Of a stretch of DNA of 64,000 bases, positions 49,824-59,578 are shown piece after piece. Below the pieces are notes generated by a model. The model ran no database searches. It had not been told where the DNA came from and saw only the letters and a list, made by a program, of their open reading frames with translations. The first letter of the stretch is position 1. Every line of letters begins with the position of its first letter. Location: contig JAYOKZ010000015.1 of the NCBI GenBank assembly GCA_038120095.1, positions 5,398 to 69,397 on the forward strand, in the 5' to 3' direction. The position numbers and the translations under genes are program-made. This DNA comes from UBA2589 sp038120095 (GTDB lineage Bacteria > Gemmatimonadota > Gemmatimonadetes > Longimicrobiales > Gaopeijiaceae).

Positions 49824-50114
49824 CTAGTCCAGATCCGGCAGCGTCGACCTGAGGAGGCTCTGGAGCTGTCGGTCGTCGAAGCTGCGTGCCTTCGCGACAG
49901 CCTCTTCGTAGCTGTCCTCGATGATGATCCACGTCGTCGTGGTCGCCTCCTGTATCTCGCTGCCCGGTGGAGGTTCGAAGCGGAGGCGGGCGCGGTATCC
50001 GGCGGTTGGCTGCACGAAGTCGTCGAAGTCCACGTACGCGTCCCAGATCAGGCTGTTGTGCGCGATCGTGGCGATGTGCACACCGGGGCGGGCATTCGAA
50101 GACATCGAGGTCAT
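49824..50114 (-). CDS. Hypothetical protein
   Basis: The 96-residue product has a mixed alpha/beta pattern (HIATIAHNSLIWDAYVDF, RARLRFEPPPGSE, TTTTWIIIEDSYEEAVAKAR) and ends LLRSTLPDLD. I do not recognise a family. It converges on the exporter permease with 15 bp between them and sits 53 bp upstream of nothing but the transglutaminase gene end, so it is probably last in that minus-strand block. Confidence 0.6.
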   Translation of the reverse strand: MTSMSSNARPGVHIATIAHNSLIWDAYVDFDDFVQPTAGYRARLRFEPPPGSEIQEATTTTWIIIEDSYEEAVAKARSFDDRQLQSLLRSTLPDLD

Positions 50115-50167
50115 ACTCTCACGTTAGACCGTCATGAGGTGCGCGTACAGCGCCGGAGCGGCCGGGG

Positions 50168-52192
50168 TCAACCTGCACGCGAGGCTCGAAGCCCTCGCCG
50201 TGCGGCCCGAAGCGCCTCCCGCATCTCTCGAAGTTCGGACTCCTTGAGCGTCTCGCGTCCGTACCGGTCTCTCAGGTACAGATCGACGACGCGTCGAGCA
50301 GCGCGCGCTTCGGTCGAACGTTCCGAATTGATCCTCGTCACGAGCGCGAGGGGTGTGAGCCCCGGGGTCACGTTGACGCCGTAGCGACTCGAGGCAGCTC
50401 TGAGCTGGAGATACATGCGTGTGGCGGGATCATGAGCCGGGCCGTTCAAGCGAACCCAGTACCATCCGAGGGCGGCCACCAGAAGCAGCACCATCGCTCC
50501 CCAGGGCCGTCGCTCGGTCTCATCGGACGAGGCGGCCGAACCGGCCACCTCCTGTTCGATGGTCCGGGCTCCCAGCAGGCCCGCAAAGATCCCGACCTGG
50601 TCGTCCACCGAGTAATCGAGGACCCACTTGCTCCACCGATGCTGAATCCCGTCGAAGAGAATCCGGCCGGGCCAGAACCACGATGAGACCATCTCGGTGG
50701 ATCCGTCTCCCGCGGGCGTCGGATCGAACTCAACCCATCCGTAGCCGGGGAACCACGCCTCCACCCACGAGTGCGCTTCGTTCTGAGTGACGACCAGGTA
50801 GCCTCCGAAGTCGTTCCACTGACCGCCCAGGAACCCGTTCACGTTCCTCGCTTCGATTCCGATGGCGCGAAGCATGACGACCATCGCGGTGCTGAAGTAC
50901 TCACAATGGCCGGCCTGCCGATTGAACAGAAAGTGGGAGAGCGTCGTCTCACGGGCAGTCGCGGGCAGGTCTCTCGTGTAGGTGAACGTCTTCAGCCAGT
51001 CCCGGATCGCGATGGCCTTGTCATATCGGTTGTCGAGGCCCTGTGTCAGCGAGTCCGCGAGCTCGACAATCGCGGGGTCGATACGCCGCGGCAGCTGCAG
51101 AAAGTGGTCATCGGAGGGCCGGTAGCCGCTCGCCGGCTGCCTGAGTTCCTCCACGGGCGGTGGGCCCGTTGGTGCCCACGACGTGTATGCCGGCTGACCA
51201 CGCCCCCAGTAGATGAAGTCACCGGCATTGTCGAAGAGTGGCTGAATCCCGTTGTCCGAGCTGATCTCGAGCGACGGGTGGAGTGCGAACAGCACACGGG
51301 AGTCGAGCGCCGCCCCGAAGATCCGCTGCTCGATGACGTCCTGCTGCCATCGCTCACGGTACCACGACGCCGGGGCCGACGATGGGGGCAGGCGCTCCGA
51401 GCGTGTCCATCGCACGCCATCGAACCGGTCATAGGACCGACCACGCCAGTGCAGGCCGCCGAGCCCGTCCGGTGGTCCATCCGGGAACTCGACTCGGAGC
51501 ACGATCTGCGGGTTCCCGACGATGGTTGAGCCGTGCTCGCCGATGGACACCTGATCCGAGAAGCCCGCAATCGACGTTGCTTCGGTCTCCCCCCGTCCGG
51601 CCCACCCCTGGGAAACCCGGGGAAAGGTGACGAAGACGAGCAGCGCGACAGCGAGGATGGCACCGGACAGGGCGCCCATCGTCCCAACGAGGCTCCGACT
51701 GAGCGGGACGGTTCGAATCTGATGGCGCTCCGACTGGCGGCGGAGGTGACCGACCATGAGGGCCATCGTCGCGAGACCGACATACGACACGAACGCGATC
51801 AGGAAGAGCACTCCGGGCCGATACGCGGTCGAGGCGAGGAGAAGCGCGAAGGAGAGTGCGTAGAGGCGGAGGTCGTTGGGCGCCTCGAGAGATCGCAGCG
51901 CCTCCGCTGCGAGAAGGAGGAGAAGGAGGTCGACCACCGGGATGACGATGTCGTCCTGAATCACGAAGACGTGCCACAGCGCTCGGACGACCAGGATCCC
52001 GGCGAGTGGAAGCCACAGTCGTTCCATTCGGGCGGAACGGTCTCCGTCCGGATGCCAGAACAGCGCAGTCCCGAGGGCGGCCGTGGCGAGCAGCGCGGAG
52101 ACCGGTTCGAAGCCTGCGCCGCCAGCAAAGGCGACGAGCCCCGCGAGGCCCATGAGCACTGCCAGCCTGCGGTGAAGGAGGCGGAGGTTCAT
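50168..52192 (-). CDS. DUF3488/TgpA-type membrane transglutaminase-like protein
   Basis: The 674-residue protein has about six N-terminal spans, a periplasmic transglutaminase domain with Cys in NRQAGHCEYFSTAMVVMLR and His/Asp in NEAHSWVEAWFPGYGWVEFDP, one more span near residue 590, and a C-terminal DUF4129-like tail. The start is ATG 52192, just before the DUF58 stop. TgpA is an essential periplasmic transglutaminase-like protein of Pseudomonas. Together with moxR and DUF58 it forms a widespread operon of unclear function, likely in envelope maturation. Confidence 0.92.
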   Translation of the reverse strand: MNLRLLHRRLAVLMGLAGLVAFAGGAGFEPVSALLATAALGTALFWHPDGDRSARMERLWLPLAGILVVRALWHVFVIQDDIVIPVVDLLLLLLAAEALRSLEAPNDLRLYALSFALLLASTAYRPGVLFLIAFVSYVGLATMALMVGHLRRQSERHQIRTVPLSRSLVGTMGALSGAILAVALLVFVTFPRVSQGWAGRGETEATSIAGFSDQVSIGEHGSTIVGNPQIVLRVEFPDGPPDGLGGLHWRGRSYDRFDGVRWTRSERLPPSSAPASWYRERWQQDVIEQRIFGAALDSRVLFALHPSLEISSDNGIQPLFDNAGDFIYWGRGQPAYTSWAPTGPPPVEELRQPASGYRPSDDHFLQLPRRIDPAIVELADSLTQGLDNRYDKAIAIRDWLKTFTYTRDLPATARETTLSHFLFNRQAGHCEYFSTAMVVMLRAIGIEARNVNGFLGGQWNDFGGYLVVTQNEAHSWVEAWFPGYGWVEFDPTPAGDGSTEMVSSWFWPGRILFDGIQHRWSKWVLDYSVDDQVGIFAGLLGARTIEQEVAGSAASSDETERRPWGAMVLLLVAALGWYWVRLNGPAHDPATRMYLQLRAASSRYGVNVTPGLTPLALVTRINSERSTEARAARRVVDLYLRDRYGRETLKESELREMREALRAARRGLRASRAG

Positions 52193-53289
52193 GCTTCCAC
52201 CTCCCCGGGGTGGAGGCGAGCGTCCCGGCCGACCGCGAACGAGTCGCCGAAGCCCGGTCGGTTGTCGATCCCCACCACGATGCACCGTGAGCGCTCGACC
52301 GGAGGAGACGGTGCCGGCGCATGCGGATCGAAGTCGGCGCGCGCCAGAATATCGAGGGCGGCCTCGAGGTGTGCCCTTCCGTCGCCCGGCTGGAGGACCT
52401 CGTCTCCGGCGACCAGGCCGAACGGCCTCGAGTGGGTGGCAGCCCGGGCGACCAGCGAAGCTGCAACCTCGATCGCGACCTCACCGGCCTCACCCGGTCG
52501 ACCCTGAACGTCCAGACAGATCCATCGTGCGTCGGCTCCGTCGCGCTCGTACTCACGGAGGACCGGGGTGTTCATGCGGGCGGAGGATTTCCAGTGGATG
52601 TCCCGCGCGTCGTCGCCGTACCGGTACTCCCGGAGGCTGCGGTATTCGCCGCGAGTTGCGGACGATCCCCGGGCCGACGCACCGACGGCCGGGACGGCTC
52701 CGGCTCCCGGTCTGGGTTCTCTTACCGGGCGGTCGGTTCGGGGCCAGACGATGATGTCGCCCGGCATGTTGAGGTCGCGCTCCTTTCGAAACAGGCCGAA
52801 CGGGAACCCGGTGGACAGCGTGACTGCGCCCAGCGGGTAGATTCCCCGTCGCACGAAGCTGTTGGAGGAGCGCGTCGTGGCGTGTCCGCCCGGTTCGACA
52901 TGGGGAAGAAAGGCCCTTTCGGGCAGGCCTTCCTCCGAGATCTCGACGGCGAGGGAGGGCAGGTAGCGCTTGCGGTTCGTGATCTCGTAGGTGAGGCGGA
53001 GATCCTGACCGACCGTGACGGCACGGGGAGCCCGTCGCTCGACCCTCAGCCCGCGGATGGCCTGCTCGGACAACCAGCCGCTCACGACGGTCAGGCCGAG
53101 CATCGAACCGAGCAGCAGGTAAAGGAGGTTATTCCCCGTATTCATCGCTGCGAAGCCGACGGCGATGGTGCCCAGAGTGAAGACCACGCCGCCCGATGTG
53201 AATCGGATTCGACGCCATGCCCGAATGCGGGACCAGGTGTCGCGAACACCCGTGGCCGCCCGACGCAGTGCAGCGCCGGGATCGCCCAT
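52189..53289 (-). CDS. DUF58 protein
   Basis: The 366-residue protein has two N-terminal spans (about 34-75), then a linker with GEYRSLREYRYGDDARDIHWKSSARMNTPVLREYERD, the hallmark of DUF58, preceding a VWA-like C-terminal region. It overlaps the transglutaminase gene by four bases and is 25 bp after moxR. Such proteins are client or effector partners of MoxR ATPases. ATG 53289 is preferred because the open frame above it lies within the moxR gene. Confidence 0.93.
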   Translation of the reverse strand: MGDPGAALRRAATGVRDTWSRIRAWRRIRFTSGGVVFTLGTIAVGFAAMNTGNNLLYLLLGSMLGLTVVSGWLSEQAIRGLRVERRAPRAVTVGQDLRLTYEITNRKRYLPSLAVEISEEGLPERAFLPHVEPGGHATTRSSNSFVRRGIYPLGAVTLSTGFPFGLFRKERDLNMPGDIIVWPRTDRPVREPRPGAGAVPAVGASARGSSATRGEYRSLREYRYGDDARDIHWKSSARMNTPVLREYERDGADARWICLDVQGRPGEAGEVAIEVAASLVARAATHSRPFGLVAGDEVLQPGDGRAHLEAALDILARADFDPHAPAPSPPVERSRCIVVGIDNRPGFGDSFAVGRDARLHPGEVEA

Positions 53290-53314
53290 GGCTGACAGGC
53301 GGGTCGTCACTGCC

Positions 53315-54298
53315 TCAGACCGGGGCGGCGATCTCGTCCAGAATCCCCTCGAGGATCGCGGCGGATTCACCGTGTACGTCGAGGTTCGAGCCCGCAGCTC
53401 CGGCGGGAAGGATGCGGTGGGCGAGGCAGGGCACCACGAGATCGCGGATGTCGTCCGGCACCAGGTATGTGCGGCCATGGGTGAGCGCGTAGGCTCGAGC
53501 CGCTCGGAAGACCGCGATGTTCCCTCTCGGACTCACACCCATGCGAAGGCGGGTCGTCGTTCGGGAGCGCTCCACGATGGCCATGAGGTAGTCGAGAATG
53601 GCAGGATCGACCTCGACATGTTCAACCCGGCTCTGAAGGTCGACGACGTCGTTCGGCGTCAGGACGGCGCGCAGCCGGTCGGCAACCGGCTCGAGCGTGG
53701 CAGACTCCGTGAGGATCCGACGCTCTGCGTCATCGTCCGGATACCCGATCGTGATGCGCATCAGGAACCGGTCCAGCTGACTTTCCGGCAGCGGGTACGT
53801 GCCGTGATGCTCGAGCGGATTCTGGGTTGCCATGACCAGAAAAGGGCTCGGAAGGGAAAACGTCTGATCGTCGATCGTTACGCTCCCGTCCTGCATCGCC
53901 TCGAGAAGGCCGCTCTGGGTTCTCGGCGGCGCCCGATTGATCTCGTCGGCGACGACGACGTTGGTGAAGATCGGCCCCCGGCGGACTTCGAAGCTCGTCG
54001 TCTGGGGGTTGTAGACGGATACGCCGAGCACATCGGAAGGAAGGAGGTCCGAGGTGAACTGCACGCGACGGAAGCCCAGACCCAGAGCCTTCGCGAGGGC
54101 GTGGGACAGCGTAGTTTTACCTACACCCGGAACGTCTTCGAACAGTATATGTCCCCGTGCCAGAAGGGCTGCCAGGGCCATTCGGACCACATCTTCCTTG
54201 CCGTGAAAGACCGTTCCGACCTCCCGGACGAGCTGGTCGAGGAGTTCCAGTGAAGGGCGTGAGTCGGGCATGCGAGCGGCCGCTGTCGGATCAGACAA
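53315..54298 (-). CDS. moxR: MoxR-family AAA+ ATPase
   Basis: The 327-residue ATPase has Walker A EDVPGVGKTTLSHALAKAL, RVQFTSDLLPSDVLG, Walker B NVVVADEINRAPPRTQSGLLEAM, sensor MATQNPLEHHGTYPLPESQLDRF, and the ending SPRGNIAVFRAARAYAL, all typical of MoxR. It is the first gene of a moxR-DUF58-TgpA operon and probably acts as a chaperone-like remodeller of the VWA partner. It is divergent from actA. Confidence 0.95.
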   Translation of the reverse strand: MSDPTAAARMPDSRPSLELLDQLVREVGTVFHGKEDVVRMALAALLARGHILFEDVPGVGKTTLSHALAKALGLGFRRVQFTSDLLPSDVLGVSVYNPQTTSFEVRRGPIFTNVVVADEINRAPPRTQSGLLEAMQDGSVTIDDQTFSLPSPFLVMATQNPLEHHGTYPLPESQLDRFLMRITIGYPDDDAERRILTESATLEPVADRLRAVLTPNDVVDLQSRVEHVEVDPAILDYLMAIVERSRTTTRLRMGVSPRGNIAVFRAARAYALTHGRTYLVPDDIRDLVVPCLAHRILPAGAAGSNLDVHGESAAILEGILDEIAAPV

Positions 54299-54334
54299 AA
54301 GTCGCGCCTCGCGGGAGGTGGGTCAGAAGGGAAA

Positions 54335-54340
54335 AGTATA
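54335..54340 (-). promoter_or_regulatory. Candidate -10 element for the moxR operon
   Basis: On the minus strand TATACT lies about 37 bases upstream of the moxR ATG, in the only AT-rich patch of this 234-bp gap. No convincing -35 element was found, so this is a candidate only. Confidence 0.3.
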
Positions 54341-54385
54341 ACACCCGCCCTGTTCGGAAGGTTCGCGTCCGGGCCTCGTTCTGCC

Positions 54386-54415
54386 TTGACCGGTCGCCGC
54401 GATTTCAGGTAGGTT
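54386..54415 (+). promoter_or_regulatory. Candidate sigma-70-type promoter for actA
   Basis: TTGACC and TAGGTT are separated by 18 bases, about 120 bases upstream of the actA ATG. The -35 is a good match; the -10 is poor. The leader between the promoter and actA holds no gene. Confidence 0.3.
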
Positions 54416-54532
54416 CAGGCCGTTTCGAGGGGCTCGTTCCGTTCGTCACAATCCTTGTGTAATGCGGAAAAACCCTGCCTTGCGCCCGAATTCGAAGGGC
54501 GATCAGCTGCACCCAGGAGCAATGCTTCCGAC

Positions 54533-55132
54533 ATGAAAACCAACTGGTTGATCGGCGGACTCGCCGGCGTCCTCATGCTGGCGGGCGTTGCGTTCGTTCA
54601 GGGAGGAGGCGCCGAGGGTGAAGACGCCGCTGCCGCATCGGGCCAGCCCATCGCCTTTCCGCACAATCAGCATGCGGGCAGCGAGCCGGGCCAGAACCAG
54701 ATGAACTGCCAATTCTGCCACTTCTCGGCAGAGCGTTCGGTCGATGCGGGAATTCCCCCAGTCTCGATGTGCTGGGGATGCCACCAGGTAGTGCAGGGGT
54801 CGACCCCGGAGCAGCAGACGGAAATCGCCAAGATCAAGGAGTACGTCGATCACGGTGAGCCGATTCCGTGGAATCGGATCTACAAGATTTCCGATCATGC
54901 TCACTTCCCCCACATGAGACACGTGACGGTGGGTCTCGAATGCCAGACCTGCCACGGAGAGGTTCAGACCTACGGCGTCCTCAACGAGCAGGACCCGGCA
55001 TGGGGTGGAAACAACATGGGTTGGTGCATCGACTGTCACCGCAACCCGTCGTCCTATCAGGAAGGCCTGACGGCCACCGACGGGAGCCCGATCGAGCAAG
55101 CCTCGGTCGACTGCGCCGTCTGCCACTATTAG
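54533..55132 (+). CDS. actA: Alternative complex III subunit A (pentaheme cytochrome c)
   Basis: The 199-residue protein has an N-terminal membrane anchor and five heme motifs: CQFCH (59-63), CWGCH (80-84), CQTCH (137-141), CIDCH (165-169) and CAVCH (194-198). Ligand histidines such as FPHNQHAG and FPHMRH are visible. This is the ActA pattern of alternative complex III, a quinol:cytochrome c oxidoreductase that replaces bc1. ATG 54533 gives the anchor. It is the first gene of actABCDEF. Confidence 0.96.
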   Translation: MKTNWLIGGLAGVLMLAGVAFVQGGGAEGEDAAAASGQPIAFPHNQHAGSEPGQNQMNCQFCHFSAERSVDAGIPPVSMCWGCHQVVQGSTPEQQTEIAKIKEYVDHGEPIPWNRIYKISDHAHFPHMRHVTVGLECQTCHGEVQTYGVLNEQDPAWGGNNMGWCIDCHRNPSSYQEGLTATDGSPIEQASVDCAVCHY

Positions 55133-55145
55133 GGGGCGCAGAGAC

Positions 55146-58100
55146 ATGACTGACGGTATCAAACGGCGTGACTTCCTGAAGGTGCTCGGCGTTTCCGGCG
55201 CCGGTGCGACCGTGACCGGGTGCGGGCCCGGCGAAGTCGAAAAGCTTCTCCCGTATGTGGTCCAGCCTGAAGAGATCACCCCGGGTGTCGCGACGTGGTA
55301 CGCGACCACCTGTGGCTGCCCCAACGGGTGTGGCCTGTGGGTTCGCACGCGTGAGGGTCGTGCGGTCAAGATCGAGGGGAACCCGGACCACCCGATCTCG
55401 AAGGGGAGTGTGTGCCTGCAGGGGCATGCGTCACTCCAGCATCTCTACAACCCCGATCGCTTCGCCGGCCCGATGATTCGGGAGGGCGATCGCTTCCGGC
55501 AGGGAACGTGGGATGAGGCGGAGCGTCTGCTCGCTTCCCGACTCGGTCAGGCGAATGCGGCCGGCCACGGCGTCATGTTCGTGGGTGGGCACATGGGTCC
55601 GACGATGAGTCGGCTGGTCGACGAATTCCTGGGCGGTGTAGGTGGCTCGAGGGTCGAGTACCATGCCGTGTCGGATGCGCCGCTTCGTGAGGCGACGCGC
55701 ATCGCGTACGGAGCCGACGAGGTGCCGATGTACGACATCGGAGCTTCGGACTTCCTCCTCTCGTTCGGGAACGACTTCGTCGACGACGGTTCGGTGGAGG
55801 GTGGACGAGGCCTGGCTCAGATGAGCGGCGTCGACGAGTCGGGTCACGCCAAGGGCACCTTCGCCTATCTCGGACCACGACTCTCGACCACAGGGCTGAA
55901 CGCCGACGAATGGCTTCCGATCCAGCCCGGATCCGAGGCGATCATTGCGCTGGCGATGGCCGCACACATCTCCGGAGGAAGCGCGTCGGGCCCGTACGCC
56001 AACCTGCTGCGGGCCTACACGATGGCCAACGCGGCATCTGCGTCGGGTATCAGCGAAGACGCGTTGCGGGATCTGGCTGACCGGTTCGCCGCAGCGTCGA
56101 ATCCGCTCGCTCTGGGCCCGGGCGTCGGTGGTCACCACCGGAACGCGACGGCCGCGAACCTCGCCGTACTCGTCCTGAACGATGTGGCGGGTGCCGTGGG
56201 TTCGACCGTTCACGTGGGGCGCGGTTCCACCGCGGCGTCGGCACCGTATTCCGACCTGGCCGGCGCCATCGCGCAGATGGCCAGCGGACAGGTTGGTGTC
56301 GTTCTGGTTCACGGGGCCAATCCCGCATACTCGCTCCCGTCCGACTCCGGCTTCCAGGCCGCGTTCGACGAGGTGCCCTTCAAGGTGTCGTTCGCTTCGG
56401 CGATGGATGAGACCGCCGCCATGGCCGATCTCATCATGCCGGATCGCCACTTCCTCGAATCGTGGGGCGATGCCATGCCGCGGCGTGGCGTGCACACGGT
56501 GCAGCAGCCCGTCATGCAGGCGGTGCCGCACTTCGATTCGAAGCAGGCAGGGGACGCTCTTCTCGCGGTGGCGTCCCACCTCGGTCAGGATCTCGGCGCG
56601 GCCACCTTCTACGAATACCTGCGGGCTCCCCATCAGGCGATGCACGCGGATGACCCGTCGGGCTTCGAGCAGATGTGGCACGAACATCTCCGCACGGGAA
56701 TGTTCGGCATGATGGGTGGAGGGATGATGGGCATGAGCCAGAGCATGTCCGCTCCGGCACCCTCGCTCCGCTCGCCGGACCAGGCGCTCACCTTCGAGCG
56801 ACCGTCGTTCCCGGGCAGCGGTGACCTCACGTTGCTGGTCCACCCGTCGCCGCGGTTCCGAGGCGGCGAGTACTCGAACTCGCCGTGGATGCTCGAGCTC
56901 CCGGATCCCGTATCGAAGATCACGTGGCACTCGTGGCTCGAAATGAATCCGGCGACAGCGGAGGCCCGAGGCATTCGGGAAGGCGACATCGTCACCGTGA
57001 CGTCCGATCAGGGCTCGGTCGACGTACCGGTCTGGGTGTATCCCGGGATTCGGGAAGATGCCGTCGCCCTCGCGATGGGCGGTGGCCATACGGACATGGG
57101 TCGTTGGGCGACGGGTGCGGGTGTCAACGCGATGGACCTGCTCCCGGCAACGGCCGAGCAGCCCTCGGGCGCTTTCGTCACAGTGGCAACGACCGTGTCG
57201 GTGACGCCGACAGGCGAGCGTCGTCGCATGGCGACGATCGAGGGGTCGAGCGATCAGCGTGATCGTCCGATCGCGCCTGCGGTGGCCTTCATGGACCTTG
57301 GTCACGCCGAGGATGAGCACGCCGAAGAGGGCGCTCATCACGAGGAGCTCATGGAGCTTCAGGGCTTCGGTGGGGTCCAGCCGGTCCCGGCCGAGGATGG
57401 CGCGGCGACGGCGTTCCCGCTCCCCGGTGCGGATCACGGGCTCTATGCCACTGCGCACGAAGGTCCGCGCTGGGGCATGGCGATCGATCTCGACAAGTGC
57501 ACCGGGTGCAGCGCCTGTGTCGTCGCGTGTCACTCGGAGAACAACGTCCCGTGGGTCGGCGAAGATCAGGTGGTGATGGGCCGCGACATGACGTGGATGC
57601 GGATCGAGCGTTACTACGAGCACGTGGATGCGACGCATGCAAGCCACCTCGACGTGCGATTCCTCCCGATGCTCTGCCAGCACTGCGGAAACGCGCCGTG
57701 TGAGCCGGTCTGCCCGGTCTATGCCACGTATCACACGCCCGAAGGGGTCAACGCGCAGATCTACAACCGCTGCGTGGGCACCCGGTATTGCGCGAACAAC
57801 TGCCCGTACAAGGTCCGCGTCTACAACTGGTACCGGTACACGGACGAGAACGTCCCCGAGCCGATGAACTGGCAGTGGAATCCGGACGTCACGGTTCGCA
57901 CGAACGGAATCATGGAGAAGTGCTCCTTCTGCATGCAGCGTATCAAGGACGCACAGAACCGCGCGGCTCTCGAAGAAGGACGCGACGTGCGGGACGGCGA
58001 GATCGTTCCGGCATGTCAGCAGAGCTGCCCGGCCGAGGCCATCGTCTTCGGCAACCTGCGTGATCCGGAGTCCCGGGTCTCGCAGATCCTCGAGAGCGAG

Positions 58101-58196
58101 AGGACCTACAAGGTGCTCGATGAACTCATCAACACGCAGCCAGCCGTGAACTATCTGAAGAAAGTCACCTTCCACGAAGTCTCGGGAGGGCACTGA
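55146..58196 (+). CDS. actB: Alternative complex III subunit B (Fe-S/molybdopterin-like)
   Basis: The 1016-residue subunit has a Tat-type signal (KRRDFLKVLG), a large molybdopterin-oxidoreductase-like domain (GCPNGCGLWVRTREGRAVKIEGNPDHPI), and a C-terminal ferredoxin-like part with four cysteine clusters (CTGCSACVVACHSENN, CQHCGNAPCEPVCPV, RCVGTRYCANNCPYK, CSFCMQRI with CQQSCPAE). In known ACIII, ActB carries Fe-S clusters but no Mo cofactor. A Met-rich patch near residue 520 (MFGMMGGGMMGMSQSM) is unusual. It overlaps no neighbour; actC follows two bases later. Confidence 0.96.
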   Translation: MTDGIKRRDFLKVLGVSGAGATVTGCGPGEVEKLLPYVVQPEEITPGVATWYATTCGCPNGCGLWVRTREGRAVKIEGNPDHPISKGSVCLQGHASLQHLYNPDRFAGPMIREGDRFRQGTWDEAERLLASRLGQANAAGHGVMFVGGHMGPTMSRLVDEFLGGVGGSRVEYHAVSDAPLREATRIAYGADEVPMYDIGASDFLLSFGNDFVDDGSVEGGRGLAQMSGVDESGHAKGTFAYLGPRLSTTGLNADEWLPIQPGSEAIIALAMAAHISGGSASGPYANLLRAYTMANAASASGISEDALRDLADRFAAASNPLALGPGVGGHHRNATAANLAVLVLNDVAGAVGSTVHVGRGSTAASAPYSDLAGAIAQMASGQVGVVLVHGANPAYSLPSDSGFQAAFDEVPFKVSFASAMDETAAMADLIMPDRHFLESWGDAMPRRGVHTVQQPVMQAVPHFDSKQAGDALLAVASHLGQDLGAATFYEYLRAPHQAMHADDPSGFEQMWHEHLRTGMFGMMGGGMMGMSQSMSAPAPSLRSPDQALTFERPSFPGSGDLTLLVHPSPRFRGGEYSNSPWMLELPDPVSKITWHSWLEMNPATAEARGIREGDIVTVTSDQGSVDVPVWVYPGIREDAVALAMGGGHTDMGRWATGAGVNAMDLLPATAEQPSGAFVTVATTVSVTPTGERRRMATIEGSSDQRDRPIAPAVAFMDLGHAEDEHAEEGAHHEELMELQGFGGVQPVPAEDGAATAFPLPGADHGLYATAHEGPRWGMAIDLDKCTGCSACVVACHSENNVPWVGEDQVVMGRDMTWMRIERYYEHVDATHASHLDVRFLPMLCQHCGNAPCEPVCPVYATYHTPEGVNAQIYNRCVGTRYCANNCPYKVRVYNWYRYTDENVPEPMNWQWNPDVTVRTNGIMEKCSFCMQRIKDAQNRAALEEGRDVRDGEIVPACQQSCPAEAIVFGNLRDPESRVSQILESERTYKVLDELINTQPAVNYLKKVTFHEVSGGH

Positions 58197-58198
58197 TC

Positions 58199-59578
58199 AT
58201 GGCGGTCGGAACGAGTGAACGTGGTGCGCTGACGCACCCGGACGTCCATCGCCTTGATGACGTCAACCGCGACGTCCTCAAGATGCTCACCGTCCCCGGC
58301 AAGGGGTGGTGGATGCTCTTCGGGATGTGCGTGGCCGGGGTGGGCCTGTTCCTGAGTGCCTGGTTCTGGCAGATCTACAAGGGGATCGGAGTCAGCGGTC
58401 TCATGTCGCCGGTGGGCTGGGGTGTGTACATCACGACCTTCGTCTTCTGGGTCGGTATTGCTCACTCGGGAACGCTGATCTCGGCGATTCTCTTTCTCTT
58501 CCGGGCTCCGTGGCGGCAGTCGATCTACCGGGCCGCGGAGGCGATGACGGTCTTCGCCGTCATGACGGCGGGTCTCTTCCCGCTGATCCACGTCGGACGC
58601 GTCTGGCACGCGTATTGGCTGATCCCGTATCCGAACTCCCGCTTCCTGTGGCCGAACTTCAAGTCGCCGCTGGTCTGGGACGTCTTCGCGGTCACGACCT
58701 ACTTCACGGTCTCTGCCGTGTTCTTCTATCTGGGGACCATCCCCGACGTCGCAGCCGCGCGTGACCGCGCGACCGGTCTACGCCGCAAGCTCTACAGCGT
58801 CATCTCGCTGGGCTGGCAGGGGACGGATCGTCAGTGGCACCACTTCGGGAAGGCGTACATCTTCCTCGCCGCGCTGGCGACGCCGCTGGTGCTATCGGTG
58901 CACTCCGTCGTCTCCTGGGACTTCGCGATGTCGATCGTCCCGGGATGGCACGCGACCATTTTCGCCCCGTATTTCGTCGCGGGTGCCATCTTCTCGGGCG
59001 TCGCGATGGTGATCACGCTGGTCGTGCCGCTCCGGAAGATTTTCGGCCTCGAGGCCTATCTGACGGTCAAGCACTTCGATGCGATGGCGAAGCTCTGCCT
59101 GTTCACGTCGCTCATCGTCTTCTACGCCTACCTCTCGGAGTTCTTCCTCGCGTGGTACTCAGGTGAGGATCCGGAGCGCCATGCGTTCTGGAACCGGCTC
59201 TTCGGTACGTACTGGTGGGCAACGTGGACGATGCTCGTGTGCAACGGCTTCGTCCCCGTGATGCTCTGGTTCAAGCGGATCCGTCACTCGATCCCGGCGC
59301 TCTTCGTCATCTCGATCTTCATCAACATCGGGATGTGGTTCGAGCGGTATGTGATCGTCGTGACCTCGCTGCACAACGAGTACGAACCGTGGGCGTGGGG
59401 GGTCTACCGCCCGTCCATCGTCGAGATGTCGATCATGGTCGGATCCTTCTTCTGGTTCGGCTTCTGGTTCCTGCTCTTCACCCGCCTGCTGCCCCCGATC
59501 GCGATCCAGGAGCTCAAGGAGGTCCTGCCACCGCCGATGCGTAAGAAGAAATCCTCTGAAGCTGCGGAGGCCCATTAA
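58199..59578 (+). CDS. actC: Alternative complex III subunit C (NrfD-like)
   Basis: The 459-residue polytopic subunit (about ten spans) belongs to the NrfD/PsrC family: TTFVFWVGIAHSGTLISAILFL, HVGRVWHAYWLIPYPNSR, and VHSVVSWDFAMSIVPGWHAT. This subunit contributes the quinol site and possibly proton translocation. Its stop overlaps the actD start (TAATG). ActF is a paralogue in the same operon. Confidence 0.96.
   Translation: MAVGTSERGALTHPDVHRLDDVNRDVLKMLTVPGKGWWMLFGMCVAGVGLFLSAWFWQIYKGIGVSGLMSPVGWGVYITTFVFWVGIAHSGTLISAILFLFRAPWRQSIYRAAEAMTVFAVMTAGLFPLIHVGRVWHAYWLIPYPNSRFLWPNFKSPLVWDVFAVTTYFTVSAVFFYLGTIPDVAAARDRATGLRRKLYSVISLGWQGTDRQWHHFGKAYIFLAALATPLVLSVHSVVSWDFAMSIVPGWHATIFAPYFVAGAIFSGVAMVITLVVPLRKIFGLEAYLTVKHFDAMAKLCLFTSLIVFYAYLSEFFLAWYSGEDPERHAFWNRLFGTYWWATWTMLVCNGFVPVMLWFKRIRHSIPALFVISIFINIGMWFERYVIVVTSLHNEYEPWAWGVYRPSIVEMSIMVGSFFWFGFWFLLFTRLLPPIAIQELKEVLPPPMRKKKSSEAAEAH

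Noticed and set aside
55431..58193. A 920-codon open frame on the minus strand opposite actB
   Set aside because: The product is Arg/His-rich with no domain pattern, and the plus strand encodes a clear ActB. It is a high-GC shadow of a real gene.
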